DNA of 64,000 bases from Pseudocercospora fijiensis CIRAD86. Its lineage: Eukaryota; Ascomycota; Dothideomycetes; Mycosphaerellales; Mycosphaerellaceae. Positions 1-12,182 of this stretch are shown here, piece by piece. The stretch lies in assembly GCF_000340215.1 (NCBI RefSeq), contig NW_006921541.1:3769266-3833265 (forward strand), in the 5' to 3' direction. The position numbers were made by a program, and so were the translations under genes. Numbering within the stretch: the first letter of the stretch is position 1; each line of letters begins with the position of its first letter. Under the pieces are notes generated by a model. The model searched no databases and had not been told where the DNA came from. It worked only from the letters and a program-made list of their open reading frames with translations.

Positions 1-129
1 TTCATATTCAATTTATATTTAAATACAATCTTAGCGATAGTAAGGGTAGTAGTAACGCTTAGAGTTAAGAAGAAGGGTATTTTATAGCTATTTATATAAC
101 TCGTCGTTGTCTTCCGCTTCTATACTTAG
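1..129. other. AT-rich flank of hAT E, downstream of its transposase
   Basis: This stretch lies just beyond the transposase stop of hAT E (minus strand) and carries no gene I can see. The first 12 bases, ttcatattcaat, recur at about 15702, at the other end of the E region. That would fit element-terminal sequence, but I cannot define terminal inverted repeats because the window starts here. Confidence 0.35.
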
Positions 130-340
130 TTATAGCATGTCTACTAGTATATCCGCTACGCTAGTACATTGCTATTACTTAGAACACTCGCTTATACGGA
201 TGCTATTACTATTAAGAAAGGCTCGGTTCTATAAAACTATACGTCTACTACTACTAAAGGTATGCTTAGACTCCGCGGATATAGCGAAGGCTAATAATAA
301 GTTAATAGCTAGTTGCGAGAGTGTCGGATAGGCTATCCGT
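130..340 (-). pseudogene. hAT E transposase, C-terminal fragment (split by A1)
   Basis: Read on the minus strand, this continues the hAT transposase of 12463-14640 once A1 and one copy of the CCGT target duplication are removed. It gives the end of the hAT dimerisation domain: a TFSSSRRIVLWNRAFLNS-like stretch equivalent to the family's ERxFSxAxxxxxxRNRL, then an ECSKWW helix, ending in VDMLstop (stop at 130-132). One frame change separates the LSIP stretch from TFSSSRR. In-frame TAG and TAA codons sit where Trp or Gln are expected. The open frame on the plus strand here is a shadow. Confidence 0.7.
337..340. repeat. target-site duplication of A1, left
   Basis: CCGT precedes the 5' LTR and is repeated at 12463-12466 after the 3' LTR. 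A fifth base may be lost to mutation, since Ty3/Gypsy elements usually duplicate 5 bp (tccgt here, ccgtt there). Confidence 0.6.
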
Positions 341-620
341 TATTAGCTAGTAACCGGCCTTATATACCTAGGCTAAGTTTTAAGCCTATATAAGAGGCCT
401 CCTTCTATATTATAGATAGAGTACTAACCTCGTATAGCACATTATTTACGTTACACTTCTATAATGCCTATGTTATAGGGCTCTAGTTATTAGCCTAAGC
501 AACCGTCTTGTTATCCTATTATACTAAATATAGCTACCTATATTGCTATAGGTTATATTACCCTCGGTAGCCTATACTATTACTACTAGTAGTAGTAGTA
601 GTTTTAGTTTCCGTCCTTTA
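341..620 (+). repeat. 5' LTR of A1
   Basis: 280 bp, nearly identical to 12183-12462. It starts tattagctag (TG changed to TA by RIP) and ends ccgtccttta (CA changed to TA). A short ACT/AGT microsatellite lies near the 3' end. Compared with the 3' LTR the differences are almost all TG to TA or CA to TA, so this copy is the more mutated one. Confidence 0.93.
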
Positions 621-1446
621 TTAGAGCCGAAGGTGGGGCTATCTCTTTATATCTAATAGGTTCGGGTATGTTAAAGGTAGTCTCTAGGTACGAATAGCTA
701 TAACTAAAGCAAGGGTACGATAAGAGCCTACGATACGGACGATACCGAAGTATCTTAAGGGGCTATTACGACAAGCAGAGGAACCTCTTAACGAGGGCAT
801 CGCTTTAACCCCGAAAAGCTACAAACCCTTAGGACTGTTATAGCTTAGGGCCTAGTCTATAGCTATAGCTAGCTTCTAAGGACTCGGCTCCGGGTCGAAG
901 ACCTATTTAGTACCGCTTGCTCGAGATAAGCCCCGCCTAAGGAGGAGATAGACTAATTACCTATTAGCCTTGCTTAGTTTACTAAGACTATTAATTAATA
1001 GCAAATATAGATTGTAGGTCGGATAGCCGGGGAGTCCCCTATTAATCGGGTAGGGCGTTCCTAGATTCGCAGCCTCGCTTAGATAGTACTTAGCCTTCTA
1101 CTAGAAAAAGAAGGCTACCGCCCCCCCGCCTAGCTAAAGGAGGTATAAGCTAGTTTCTAGGATCTAGGTATAAATAGAGATTGCAGTCTCTCCCTCCGAG
1201 CGGCTTTTGTCTAAAATCTACTAAACTTAGCTCCTAGAGGTAGTTAGGCGACCCCTAGGAGGCTAAATCCTAATACTACCCTAGGGATAATACTAGGAGA
1301 AACAGCCTAATATACTACTCTCTCGTATAGCAACATTATAATAAACTAAATAGACTAAAGTTACTAAAAACACATTTATATAGCATTCTATTTTAACTTT
1401 ATATAGCATTCTATTTTAACTATTTCAACTATTTTATAACAATCGA
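621..1446 (+). other. A1 leader between LTR and gag
   Basis: About 820 bp without a convincing ORF. It is conserved, inverted, at 55446-56253. The first bases after the LTR, ttagagccgaagg, would hold the primer-binding site. Unlike in B and C, I find no stretch of the LTR complementary to it, so a tRNA primer is more likely than self-priming. Confidence 0.6.
1272..1294. repeat. 24 bp CCCSGGG near-palindrome, A1 copy 1
   Basis: aatactaccctagggata then atact, upstream of gag. Counterpart in A2 at 55584-55606. This is the most diverged of the five copies per element. Confidence 0.6.
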
Positions 1447-4330
1447 ATAAGCTCTAGCTCTAGCGAAAACAAACATCGAGAATTAGCGGAATCCTCTAAA
1501 TCCGAAAACGCCCCTAATCCTATTAACGAAGAAATTAGGCGGCGACTAGTTAATATAAGTAAGCCTCCTACGCCCTCTACGCTAGAGGCGCTCTATACTG
1601 TCCTTATAAAAATAATAGAGAAGCAAACTAAGCTTCTCCGTTAAAACAAGCGTCGCCCGCTAGAGCTAGGGAGTAGGGCAAATCCCCTATTCGAAGGGTA
1701 GAACGCTATAGCATATATTAAGCGCTTTAAGGAAGGCTTAGTTAATTACGAGCTCGATAGAGAATCCGACTAGTACAAGATTCGGTCCTTTACGAGGACT
1801 ACCTCCTCTAAGCTTTACCGAACCCTTAAAACCCTAGTTAGCTACCTAGAAAAGGACGATAAGTCTAATACTAACTAGGAGACCTTTAAGATAGCCTTTA
1901 TAAGGGAGTACCGGGAGCGCGATAGCCGTCGTATTAAAGGTAGTCGTACGTAGCTCGAGTCTCTCTACTTAGTAAGGCGCACTAAGGATAACGACCTAAA
2001 GGGGTATATCCGCGAGTTTATCGAGTTAGCGGATAGTATCGAATAGAGTAACCTCGAAAACTCTTAGAGAACAAGGCTGCTCCTCTAGGGGTTGCCGTAG
2101 CCTATAGCTTAGCGTATCTTCCGTCGCTATAAGCTTAGCGAGTCCGATCCTAAGAGTTTTAGGAAATACAAAGAGGTCCTAGTATATATTAAGGCCGACA
2201 TTAATAGTATAGCCGATACGAGGAAGTTTATCTACGGCGAAGACCGGAATAACCTAGCGCAGGTTAGGAAAGAAGCCTTAGTAAGTAAGGGACCTAAGTT
2301 CCTTCCTAAATCGCAAAGTAGTCCTAAGACTGTAACTCCTACTATTACTAAGCACTCTTAGGATGTCGCGGACTTGGCTAAATCCCTAGCCTAGCTAAAC
2401 CTAAATGCGAAAGCATTGCAGCGAGTTAGGGAGGTTATTAATGCTACTATACTAGGCGATATACTACTAGTCTACTAGGTTTCAGATCCTAACTACCCTA
2501 AAGCCCCTTTAGTAGATATCTACGCTATACGGAAGATCTATTCTAACTTAGATAGCAAGTGCTAGATATATAGCGGGTTTAAACATGTCTAATCCTCCTA
2601 CCCTATCTAGAAAGAGCTTCTTAAAAGGAAGCTTATTATGCAAGTAAATAGCCGATTCTACTATATAGACACCGGCGACAAGATTGATTTCGAATAGGAT
2701 CGGAGAGCCCCGAAGCTGCCTTAGCTAAAGACCCTTCTAGAAAAGAAGTATAGCGGCAAGATCGAGTTTAAGGACACTAGGAACAGTACCCTCGCTGCTA
2801 TTACTAAACGAGAAACTTAGAAGGTTAGGGCAAAACAGGTTAAGGAGCGAAGTAGTAACGGAACTACTAAGCCTATTAAAGTCAACTTTGTTTCTTAGGA
2901 TCCGGACGTAGTTACTAATGTTTACGCGGTTACTAAGAATAGTATAGATATCTACGCTGCTATACGGTCTTAGACCTAGTCCTAAAGCAAGGGTAAGAGC
3001 CCTTAGAACCCTACTCGCCCTAGTACGGCAGCCCCTACTAGGGTACTAAAGAACAAGGCGGCCGACAAGGCTAAGTAATAGCGAGAGTTAACCGCTAAAA
3101 CTAAGACTCTCTAGATAGCTACAGACCGCGCTACCCGATCTAGTACCGTACCTAGCACCGCCCCTAGTACCCTACCTATAGAAAGCCTAGTCGTCCTAGA
3201 GACTCTAGAGGTCGATATAGAGGATATTACTACCGACATTAGTAGTACCCTAGGCCTAGCTAACCTACCTGCCTATAAACGGAAGTTATCCGACCTAAAG
3301 AGCTTTCGCTTTAATAGGTATATAAACAAGTATAGTACTAGCCTAGCTAACTCCTTAGATACAAAGGCAAACGCTCTCTTCTAGGCTTTATAGTTCCTAG
3401 ACCTTAAGTCTAATGTGTCTATAGGAGAGCTACTAGTATACGGTTTGCCTACTAACCTATTCTAGAGCCGAATTCCTAACGATGCTACCTTTATAAAGGA
3501 TCTCGCTACCCTCCGACGAAAACAGGGACGAGAAGACTATATCGACGTCTCTTCCCTATAGTTCCTTCCTAAATTTTTAGGTACCTAAGAGTTAGTAGAA
3601 GGCGAATCGGTAACCTACGAGAACTAAGAGACTATCGATAATGCTAACGAAGAGGGAGTTAAGGAGATAGGCCGAGGGGATAGTAATAATCCCGACTCTA
3701 CTCTAGTTTTAGTCTCTATTAAGGCTATCCGGTTTACTAGCTAACAAATCGGTCGAGTAGGACCTCCTCGACCTAAAGAACTTTACTCTATCCCTAATAA
3801 TATAGACCTTTCCGTAGTTACCCGTTCCTTCGCCGTCGTCCCTACTATCTATATTTAGGTTACTATCGGGAGCTATAGTTAATAGATGCTAGTAATGCTT
3901 AATAATAGTTCAGAGTTACTTATTATAAGTAAGCGCTAGGCTAAACAGCTTAGACTACTAATAAACAGAGACATTTCCCTTAGCATATAGGGAGTAAATA
4001 GGGAGGTTACGCTAGTAGGTGCCTGCTACAATATTATAGTAGACGCTTTCGGTATATGCTTTTCCTTTACCTTCTAGATTGCCGCCGACCTAAACACGCT
4101 AATTATTCTAGGTCGGCTATAGTCTCGCATAACTCGTAGTATCTAGCGCAACTACGACGATAGCTCCTAGGAGGGAACTATCGCTAACTAGAAGGGCAAC
4201 CGAGTCGTGTTTACTAGTTATGTCGGCAATACTAGCTACAAGTCCTACGAGGATATCCTTGCTACTTCTAGGCGGTTTTCGGGAAACGCTACAGCGCGGT
4301 TATAAGACCGGCAATCTGCGCTATAAGTTA
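1447..4330 (+). pseudogene. A1 ORF1: gag and aspartic protease (RIP-degraded)
   Basis: Retroelement capsid polyprotein followed by a protease-like domain. The likely start is the ATA at 1447 (ATG before RIP), giving a Ser-rich N terminus SSSSSENKHREL. A charged capsid region follows. A zinc knuckle lies near 2560-2605 (KCxIYSGFKHVxSSYP; Cys2 and Cys3 of C-x2-C-x4-H-x4-C now read Tyr, as TGY to TAY would give). The protease-like stretch near 3890-4130 has MLNNSSELLIIS followed by LIILGRL. The frame is peppered with TAG/TAA and may contain shifts. A non-coding gap carrying the CCCSGGG motif then separates it from pol, so pol is not obviously fused to this ORF. Confidence 0.75.
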
Positions 4331-4558
4331 GTATAGCTTAAATAGGTCATTTCTAGAAGTGCGCCGCTCCGTACGTTAAGGCAAGTTTCTAGGTTCTATA
4401 CTAAGAAGACGAGTGCTCGAAGCGATAGCGAGTATAATATAACGACTACCTATACCTATTATATAAGTTAAGGTAATAATACTATCTTATATATCGTCGC
4501 CGGAGGTATTACTACCGGACGCGGGTCTACCCGAACTAACTAATTAGAGCGCGAGTCT

Positions 4559-4582
4559 AATGCTACCCTAGGGGTGTTATTA
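4559..4582. repeat. 24 bp CCCSGGG near-palindrome, A1 copy 2
   Basis: AATGCTACCC TAGG GGTGTTATTA arrangement in the gap between ORF1 and pol. A2 counterpart at 52343-52366. Confidence 0.75.
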
Positions 4583-4665
4583 CGAATCTAACGTTTTCGC
4601 CGGCGTTATAAATTAGGACTACTAGCTATACACCTATCGACTTAAGGAAACTTCTAAAGAAGTTT

Positions 4666-7600
4666 ATGCGCTATTTTGTTGCGCCAATCTCTAAGCCTAG
4701 CGATAAAGAGAGCGAGCTCGGGTTCGACAATCGATTAGTATACATACCCTATATAAGAGGGTAGCTAATAAGATTAAGCCTATAAAGGGTAGCGTATATA
4801 TTACCGATAGGTCAAATCCTAGCGGGAATCCTAACTAGCGATAAAAGTGCCTTAATTAGGAGGCGATACTACTACCTAGGGATAGTCCGTACGATTAGAA
4901 GTATATTACTAAAAAGTTTTCTACTATCCCTAGGGGGTTAAGGCTAATAGAGGAGAGGCTTACGAAAATCAAACCTAGTATCGAGCTTTCGGATCGTAAA
5001 CTGGATTTGCTATACGAGCTTCTATACAATCGCGAGGCTATATTAGTATATAACTTCACTTACCTAGGTAGAATAAACCCGGAGGTTGCCCCTCCGTAGA
5101 AGATCCGAACGATCGAATATAAGCCTTAGGCCTACCTAGGTTTCAAGCTGAACCTAAGCCTACGAGGTATAGTTAAGGATATAATACGACAGCGTATAAA
5201 GGCTAGCACCTTAGAACCTTCCTATACCTCGTACCGTAATCTATACTTCCTAGTTTAGAAGAAGACAGCTCCTAGGGAACTAAAGAAGTACCGCCTAATT
5301 AACGCTATATAAAAGTTTAATACGGTTACGATTAGAGATACTAACCTTCCTCCGGAGACTAATAGGTTCTCGGAAGCCTTTACTAACTATATTGTAGCCT
5401 TACTAGTTAACGTTTTCTCGGGCTACGACTAAATTCCTCTCTATCCTAATAGCCGCGACCTTACTAGTTTCGAGACACCTCTTAGGCTATATAGACAAAC
5501 TACCCTTCCCTAAGGGGCAACTAACTCCGTAGCCTAGTTCGTTCGTATTATAAACTAAGTCCTCGCGGCCTATATCTCCTATATAGCGATGCCTTTCCTC
5601 GACGATATCGGCATTAAGGGCCCTAAAACTAGGTACGATAATAAAGAAGTAGAGCCTAGCATCCGTAGGTTCTTTCTCGAATATATTTAGAACCTCGATA
5701 GTATCCTCTACGACCTAGAGCGAGCCAACCTAACGGTATATAGGGAGAAGCTTTAGCTCCTATATAAACGAATAAACATTGTCGGGTTTGTAACTAATAA
5801 GAACGGCCGCTATCCTAATAATGCACGGGTCCTAAAGATAGTGTCCTAGCCGGATCCTACCTATTAGAAGGGTGTCCGAACCTAGCTTAGAGTAGTCTCC
5901 TACTTCCGTATCTAGGTCGAGAACTTTGTATTAGTATATAAGCCCTTATACGCCTTACTTAAGAAGGATGCTAAGTTCGAATAGACCTCCGTTTACTAAG
6001 CGGCTAAGGATACGGTAACTAAGGCGCTCGTTAGCGCACCTATACTAATATCTATTAACTACTTAGAGGGTACGGGTTTAATAGTTGTTGCTATCGACTC
6101 GAGCGGGGAAGGCTATAGCGAGATACTAATACAGTATAACCGTAAGGAGCTATCCTTGCGTTATCCTATTAGGTACGACTCCGGACTATAGAAACCGATC
6201 GAGGCCCGATACGATACTAGTAAGCGAGAATGCCTTAGAGTCTATAAGGCTCTAAAGAAGTTCCGGCTATAGCTCTTTAGTATGTTCTTTCGCTTAGAAA
6301 TCGATGCTTAGACGCTAGTCTATTAGCTTAACTATATAGCCTCCGACCTACTAAACTCTACGATAGCTCGGTAGGTTGCCTAAATCTATTTATTTAATTT
6401 CGACGTCTTCTACGTTCCTAGTAAGAAGTATACTAGACCGGATAGCCTTTCTAGAAGGCCCGCTATAGAAGAGGACATCGCCGAGATAATAGAAGAAGAG
6501 GATATCGATACAGTAATTAACCGCACTTTCTTCGCTACCTTCTATATTAATGCTATACTAGCGATTACTAGGCCTACTACCGACGACTAACCTAGCGACT
6601 AACCTAGTAACTAGCCCGACGAGAGCCCTACTACTAACGATAACGACTAGGCTAAAGCTAAGGCGGATAAACTAGAGAGGGATAATATCCTTAATAGGGT
6701 CTACTCCGACGACTCCTATTATATCGCCTACTTCCTAACCTATACGAAGAAAGCGCCTAGCCTATTAAAGAGTTAATACTATCGGGTTATTCGCTACTCT
6801 CGACGATTCCTAGTTAAAGATCGAATCCTTTAGCAATAAGCGATAGTTAATATACCTCTCTAGCGTATTATTAACGACCTAGTAGCCCGATAAGAGATCC
6901 TTCGTTCCGTTTACGATAAGCTCGGCTACCGGGCGGCGGAGGGCACCTTCGATGTCCTTCGTCGGCGCTACTAGTAGGATAGCGTATAGGCTAATGTCTC
7001 TCGCTACTATAAGAGCTGTCCTAAGTGCAATTTTAGGAATAGTTACCGTCGGCTAGGCGAGCTGCGTATCCCCGCTACCTAATTAGTTAGTAAGCGATAG
7101 TACGGTAATAGGGTTTATCTAAGCCGGAATAATAGCCTCTATATTATTCGGGAAGGCCTTTCTTAATAGCTAGAGGCCTATTATTTCTATAAGGGCTACG
7201 GCGCTATTAATGCTCGTAATATAGCTACCTTCTTATTTAAAGATCTGTTTTGCCGCTAGGGAACACCTTACGAGATTATCTTAGACAACGCTACGAACAA
7301 TATAGCTAAAGAAGTTTAAGCACTACTTGTTTCCTATAGGGCGAAAAACGTTCGCATCTCCCCGTACTATCCCTAGTCGAATGCTATTATTAAACGTAGC
7401 TATCGGTCTTTAATTAATGCCCTATCTAAGATAACTAATAGAGGGGATAGGTCCGTTCCTATCTCTACCCGCGTTCTAGCCCTTCTCTAGGCGGATCGAA
7501 CTACTATTATCGATACGACTAGACTTACGCTAGTAGAGCTTATAATTAGGAGGGACGCCGTTCTTCCTATTAAGTTGTCCTATCGCACGCATAGCGTTTA

Positions 7601-8306
7601 CGATTAGGGGTCTATTCGTACTAGGGTAGATCTCCTTGCCCTACGCGCTAAGGCTCTTAAGGATATAACGACTACTTCTTAGGAGGGACTTGCTCGATAA
7701 CGTCGCCTTCGTAAGGAGGCTAAGCAGTATTTCGACGACTATAATGCTATTAACTAGGAGCCTCTAAAGGTTAGCGATATAGTCCTCCTATACCGGTCGG
7801 AGCTAGAATATAGTTACTCCTATAAGCTAGCCTTTAAATAGAAAGGGCCTTATAGAGTATAGGAGGTCCTTTACGATCGTTCTACGTACCGACTTTAGGA
7901 ACTTAATAGTGCTACCTTAAAGCACTCGCACCCCCGGGCTAACCTAAAGAAGGTCGTCGAGTTAAGAGAGCCTACCCGTCCTTCCCCGACCGAGGAGGAA
8001 GTTAATGCCTTTATAGACCCTCTACCGACCTTAGATACCTATCGAGAGGAGGATCCTACCGCGATTATAGATCCTATTCTGCCCGACAACTATACGTATC
8101 CCTAGATATATCTTAGTAAGCTATTAGGAATAACTTATAAACAAAGGGAGGGTTATATACGTATTAATTACGCGTAGAGCATTTCCGATATTAATTCCGA
8201 TAGTAAACTAGACTTCTAGCTATCTAACTCTAACTCCGAGGAGGAGCTCGACTAGTCTAGCGACGAAGACCGCCTAGAATTATAGCTAGATCCCGAGACT
8301 AAATAA
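4666..8306 (+). pseudogene. A1 ORF2: pol (RT, RNase H, integrase)
   Basis: Starts at MRYFVAPISKPS, preceded by the inter-ORF motif. Reverse transcriptase lies at about 5000-5950 with the catalytic box FLDD (5595-5606) inside AMPFLDDIGIKGP. RNase H follows at about 6050-6450, ending at DSLSRRP. An integrase zinc-binding stretch with SCPKC is near 7020. The integrase core carries LDNATNN and ends at YYPQSNAIIKRSYRS, where the catalytic Glu is Lys (AAA, 7392-7394). The C-terminal tail is acidic and has no chromodomain. The FLDD-IKGP type of RT reminds me of a Gypsy clade common in basidiomycetes and other fungi, but this is only an impression. Many in-frame TAG/TAA codons; the stop is at 8304-8306. 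Confidence 0.88.
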
Positions 8307-8549
8307 TTGCTTATCTTTCCCTACCTCTACTACGTTGTTTTCCTTGCCTTCTCCGCGCTATTAATATAGTGCCGCCTTATAGCTTTAGTCCTTACTACTT
8401 GTTCCTACGGATATTAATGCTTATAGTTACTACCCTCTTTTGCTTTTACTTTGTCTATTGTGTTGCTCTTTTGCCTTCGAGATGTTACTATAACTTTATT
8501 CCTTTGCTCTTGTTTTTCCTTAGATAGAACTATACGAGGCGTGTTTTCC

Positions 8550-8573
8550 TAATAATACCCCGGGGGTAGCATT
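8550..8573. repeat. 24 bp CCCSGGG near-palindrome, A1 copy 3 (inverted)
   Basis: Reads TAATAATACCCC then GGGGGTAGCATT, so the GCTACC half-site is on the opposite side to copies 2, 4 and 5. It lies about 240 bp after the pol stop. Confidence 0.75.
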
Positions 8574-9001
8574 AGGAAGATAGCCGAACCTAACCCCTCT
8601 ACCCTTCTAGGACTACTTCCCTCTAGATTCCTAGACTCTAGCAACCTTCCTTAAGTAATAACGACAACAAGATACTCTGCTAGAGACTATTCCTACCCTA
8701 ATTAGTACTAGTTACGTAGGACACTAAGAAAGGGAGGTTCCCTATCTCTCTCCCTTCCTAGCTCTTAGATAGATATAGCAACCTAGGCCTATAGCCTCTA
8801 AGAATAGGGACCTTAGGCTATTAAGCTTAGTGTTTAAAAGAAGGAAGAAGGTAAACGTATAGACTACCCTTACGTACTTACTAATGTAAAAGGTAATGCT
8901 ATATCTATAACGGCAGTGCTATAGGCTAATACACCGACGAATTAGCTACGCTAGGCCTAGGCGACTTGCTTCTCGCTACTAAGCATCTCTAGAGAAAAGC
9001 C

Positions 9002-9025
9002 AATGCTACCCCGGGGATGTTATTA
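9002..9025. repeat. 24 bp CCCSGGG near-palindrome, A1 copy 4
   Basis: AATGCTACCCC then GGGGATGTTATTA, about 430 bp upstream of ORF3. A2 counterpart at 47836-47859. Confidence 0.75.
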
Positions 9026-9434
9026 GTCCCGCTAGCTTTACTACTATAGATTTCTACTAAGGACTCGAACTAACTAGTTACATTTCGAGTGCGCGAGAAT
9101 CTACGATAGCTAAAGGTTAATAAAGGCGCGTAGTCGCTACTAGCAATTAGCTAGATCGATTGTTAAACTTTAGCCTACTCTAATAATAAAGAAGTCTTAT
9201 ATATAGCTTTACTTTTATATATAGCCGTTATCCGTTTGCTTTACTAGCGCGGAATACACGGACTACGTTACCTTCGCACTATATTTAAAGCGAGCTTCCT
9301 AAGCTCCTTCTTCTACTCGGTTACTAACTAACTCGCTACCGCCTAAAACCCCCCTTCTATCTAAACCCTTTAATTATTATTATTAAGCAACGAACACACT
9401 TTGTAAACTCGTTTCTAAACCGCCTCGGTCGACT

Positions 9435-12043
9435 ATGTCTTCTAGCGCCCCGAATCCGCTAGGCGCTAGTAGCAGCGACGACCTACCTGCCCCTATTAAC
9501 CTAAGCCTAGCCGCCCTAGTTCCGATCGAAGCCCTATCCGATAGCGCCTTAGCTGCTACAACTAGCCTCGAGTACTGCTTCTAGATCGTTACTGCCCTTA
9601 AAGACCCTTAAGAGAAGATCTAGAACGCTCGCACCCTACTACGCGTTATTAATAGGAATATTAAGAAGGCTACTGTCTTAGTTATATACGGTATAAACAA
9701 CTTGCGTTAGTCTATCGGTAAGCGTATCTTCAAGCGCGAGGTTCTTAACGATATAGATATTAAACAAGCCTTTCCTATCGTCTATAGTCTCGAGACTGCC
9801 GGCACCTAGATTCGTTTACGCTTTAAGACCCTCGACTAGGCCTTCGAATATTAGGGAGGACTAAGTAGTCTTCCTAAGAGCCTTATTAACTTCGCCTACG
9901 GTAGATAAGAGCGTGCTAAGTAGGTTTCTTCGTTCGTTAACAAGTATAAGGTCCGTCGTTAAGGCGCCGAGCATCTTTCCCGTACTATAATCTATCGTAT
10001 ATCTACCGCTAGTAAGAAGGTAGGCAAGTAGTTACTTAACCTATCCTTTACGCTTAACGACTTTACGATAGCCTACTAGAAGAAGCACTACGATGCGATT
10101 ATCTAGGTCGATCTTAACGTACAGACAACTAAGGATCTACTAAAGGAGAAGGGCTATCGTATTAATAGTATAGGCTTTATTATTAAAGGTTAAGAGGCGC
10201 CTATCGTTAATGTTCTTAAACGTAAGGCTCTTCGCCTAGAAACGGAGGCCGATACGGCTACTAGTCTCGCGCTCGCTACGGAGATATAGGCTAAGGATCG
10301 TCGCTCGACCCGTAACCGTAAGGTCCCTTAAGAAGTTTAAGACGAGCGCGCTAAGGCCGAAGCAGCGCGTAAGAAGGTATTACATGCTCGCTAGGCCCTC
10401 CGTAAGGCTACTAAGAAGTATAGCGCTCCTTCTAGTACCGACTATAGTACTAACTATAGTACTAACTATAGTAACTCGGATGTTAATATACTAGATATAC
10501 TACTAGAAGATGTCTCCTCCGAAGGCTCCTTTAGCGAGCGTAGAAATAGAGGCCTCTCGCCGATCCTATTAACTAAGAACATTTGTAGTTCTTATAAGGG
10601 CGACTCTATCGCGTACCTTATTACCGATATCGATATAGTTCCTAAAGCCGTAATAGGCGAAGCTCCTACCGCCCTCTCTATCTATTAATAGCTCGACGAC
10701 CTTAGCAAGCTAGGAGAAGAGCCGTTCTCTATATATACCAACTATATTAAGAAGGCCGCTAAGGTTTGTAGTCTCTATACTAGTGCTAAGGCGAGTGTCC
10801 TCGTCGGTCGCCTATTAAAGATTAGTCGCGAGGTTCCTAATTAAGACGCCTTCGCTACCCTTAAGGCTAATTAGGCCTATACTAACTAGTTTCCTAGACG
10901 CCCTATTGCCGCCCCGATATCTCTAGGACTCTACGCGTTCAACCCTACTAGTACTATTACTCGCGCCCTTACGCTAACGGATCGCTAGAGCAAGTTCGTT
11001 ACCGGCATTCTTAGCTAAGGCACCTCCTTCGATCGCTTTCGCTAGACTAGCAATACTATCTTCCCTTAAGTCTTTAGTTAGTTATAAGAGCCTCGTAGAG
11101 TATATCTTCCTTTCCTTATCGACCTAATATAGGAAGAGTTTGAGATATACCTTTAGTATATACGTAACATGCCTAAGTCTAAGTAAGAAGGCCGCAATAC
11201 CCTTTAAACTTATAGTGTAAGCAACTAAATCGTCCGCTAGTACCCTACCCTATAGCTCTTAGCTGTCGCCCTTCGACCTAATTACGTATACGAGCTTATC
11301 TCCGTCCCTAAGCCTACTAAGTTCTTTAAGGTTAGCGGTACTTACGAAAACTGTCCTTCTAAGGAGTCTACTCGTCTCGGACAAGATATAGTTAAGCTCG
11401 TAGCTAGCGAGGGTGCTAGTTACCTACGCATTAAGGTCTATCTTATGTCTAAGGATAAGACTAGCTACTCTACTGTTATCGAAGGTATATATTAGCCCGA
11501 GGTCTTTACGAACTAGGTTGAGAAGCTTAAGGCTCGTAGCCTAGTCCTACTAAGCAAGATCGGCAAGCTTACTAATAAGTACCTTACCGGCGACGACCTC
11601 GACCGCATATTCGATAGTTAGCCTAATAGTAAGGGGCGCAAAGCGGAGTGGATCCTTAACCCTCTAAAGGAGTACGAGGTCTCTATTTAGATGCTATACC
11701 TGCTATATACGACGCTCTAGTTAGTAGGATTCCTTAGTTAAGTTACGTTGTTTAGAACAAAGTTAAACAGATCCTCTAGCTTAATAACGAGGGACTTAAG
11801 GAATATCTATACAATTAGGAGAATGCTACGACGGAAAAGGCTGTTAACCTCCTCGTTAATTAAGCTTTCTACGAGGGATAGTACTTCGGTACTAATAGCT
11901 TTAACGCGTACGGAGGAGATTTCGAGAGCCGACTAGTAGATAAGGTTATTGCTAGTAAGGATTACGGTACATTAAAGCAGCAGTAAGTTAGCGTAGTAGA
12001 TTAGATGCTTAGGAAGTTGTTTTTACATATTAATAGAATCTAG
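9435..12043 (+). pseudogene. A1 ORF3: unknown protein of about 870 codons
   Basis: I do not recognise this protein. It begins at ATG 9435 (MSSSAPNPLGASSSDDLPAP), with a Ser/Pro-rich acidic N terminus. A mixed helical region follows, then a strongly charged stretch near 10250-10420 rich in Lys, Arg, Glu and Ala that could be a coiled coil. A short repeat STNYSTNYS is near 10440-10475. A long globular region runs to a stop near 12041. The start and stop are in different frames, so at least one shift or intron lies between. No RT, integrase, chromodomain, zinc knuckle, signal peptide or membrane segment is visible, which argues against an env-like product. The inverted copy 44711-47417 keeps the same ORF at the same place, so it is a stable part of family A. 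Confidence 0.7.
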
Positions 12044-12047
12044 GAAC

Positions 12048-12071
12048 AATGCTACCCCGGGGGTGTTATTA
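12048..12071. repeat. 24 bp CCCSGGG near-palindrome, A1 copy 5
   Basis: AATGCTACCCC then GGGGGTGTTATTA, immediately after the ORF3 stop. This is one of the least RIP-altered copies. Confidence 0.8.
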
Positions 12072-12182
12072 CGGAGTCTCTAAGAGATAGCCTTAGCTAA
12101 GATGCCTAAGGTTACTGCATAACTGTTTGTTTTGAGCGCGTAATGTAAAGCGTGTCTAGTTAGACACGAAGAAAGGGAGGGA

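Larger units (their letters stand above)
8307..9434 (+). other. A1 intergenic region between pol and ORF3
   Basis: About 1.1 kb with no ORF I can support. It holds two copies of the CCCSGGG near-palindrome in opposite orientations, one just after pol and one before ORF3. The same arrangement is seen inverted in A2 (47418-48579), so it is part of the element and not a later insertion. Confidence 0.6.

Noticed and set aside
107..331. Open frame of 74 codons on the plus strand
   Set aside because: It overlaps, in antisense, the C-terminal part of the hAT E transposase, which continues correctly at 12463.
11748..11936. Open frame of 62 codons on the plus strand
   Set aside because: Shadow of ORF3 of family A; the ORF3 frame is a different one and is shared with A2.
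9435..12043. ORF3 of A as an env-like gene
   Set aside because: No signal peptide, membrane segment or Cys pattern; highly charged middle.
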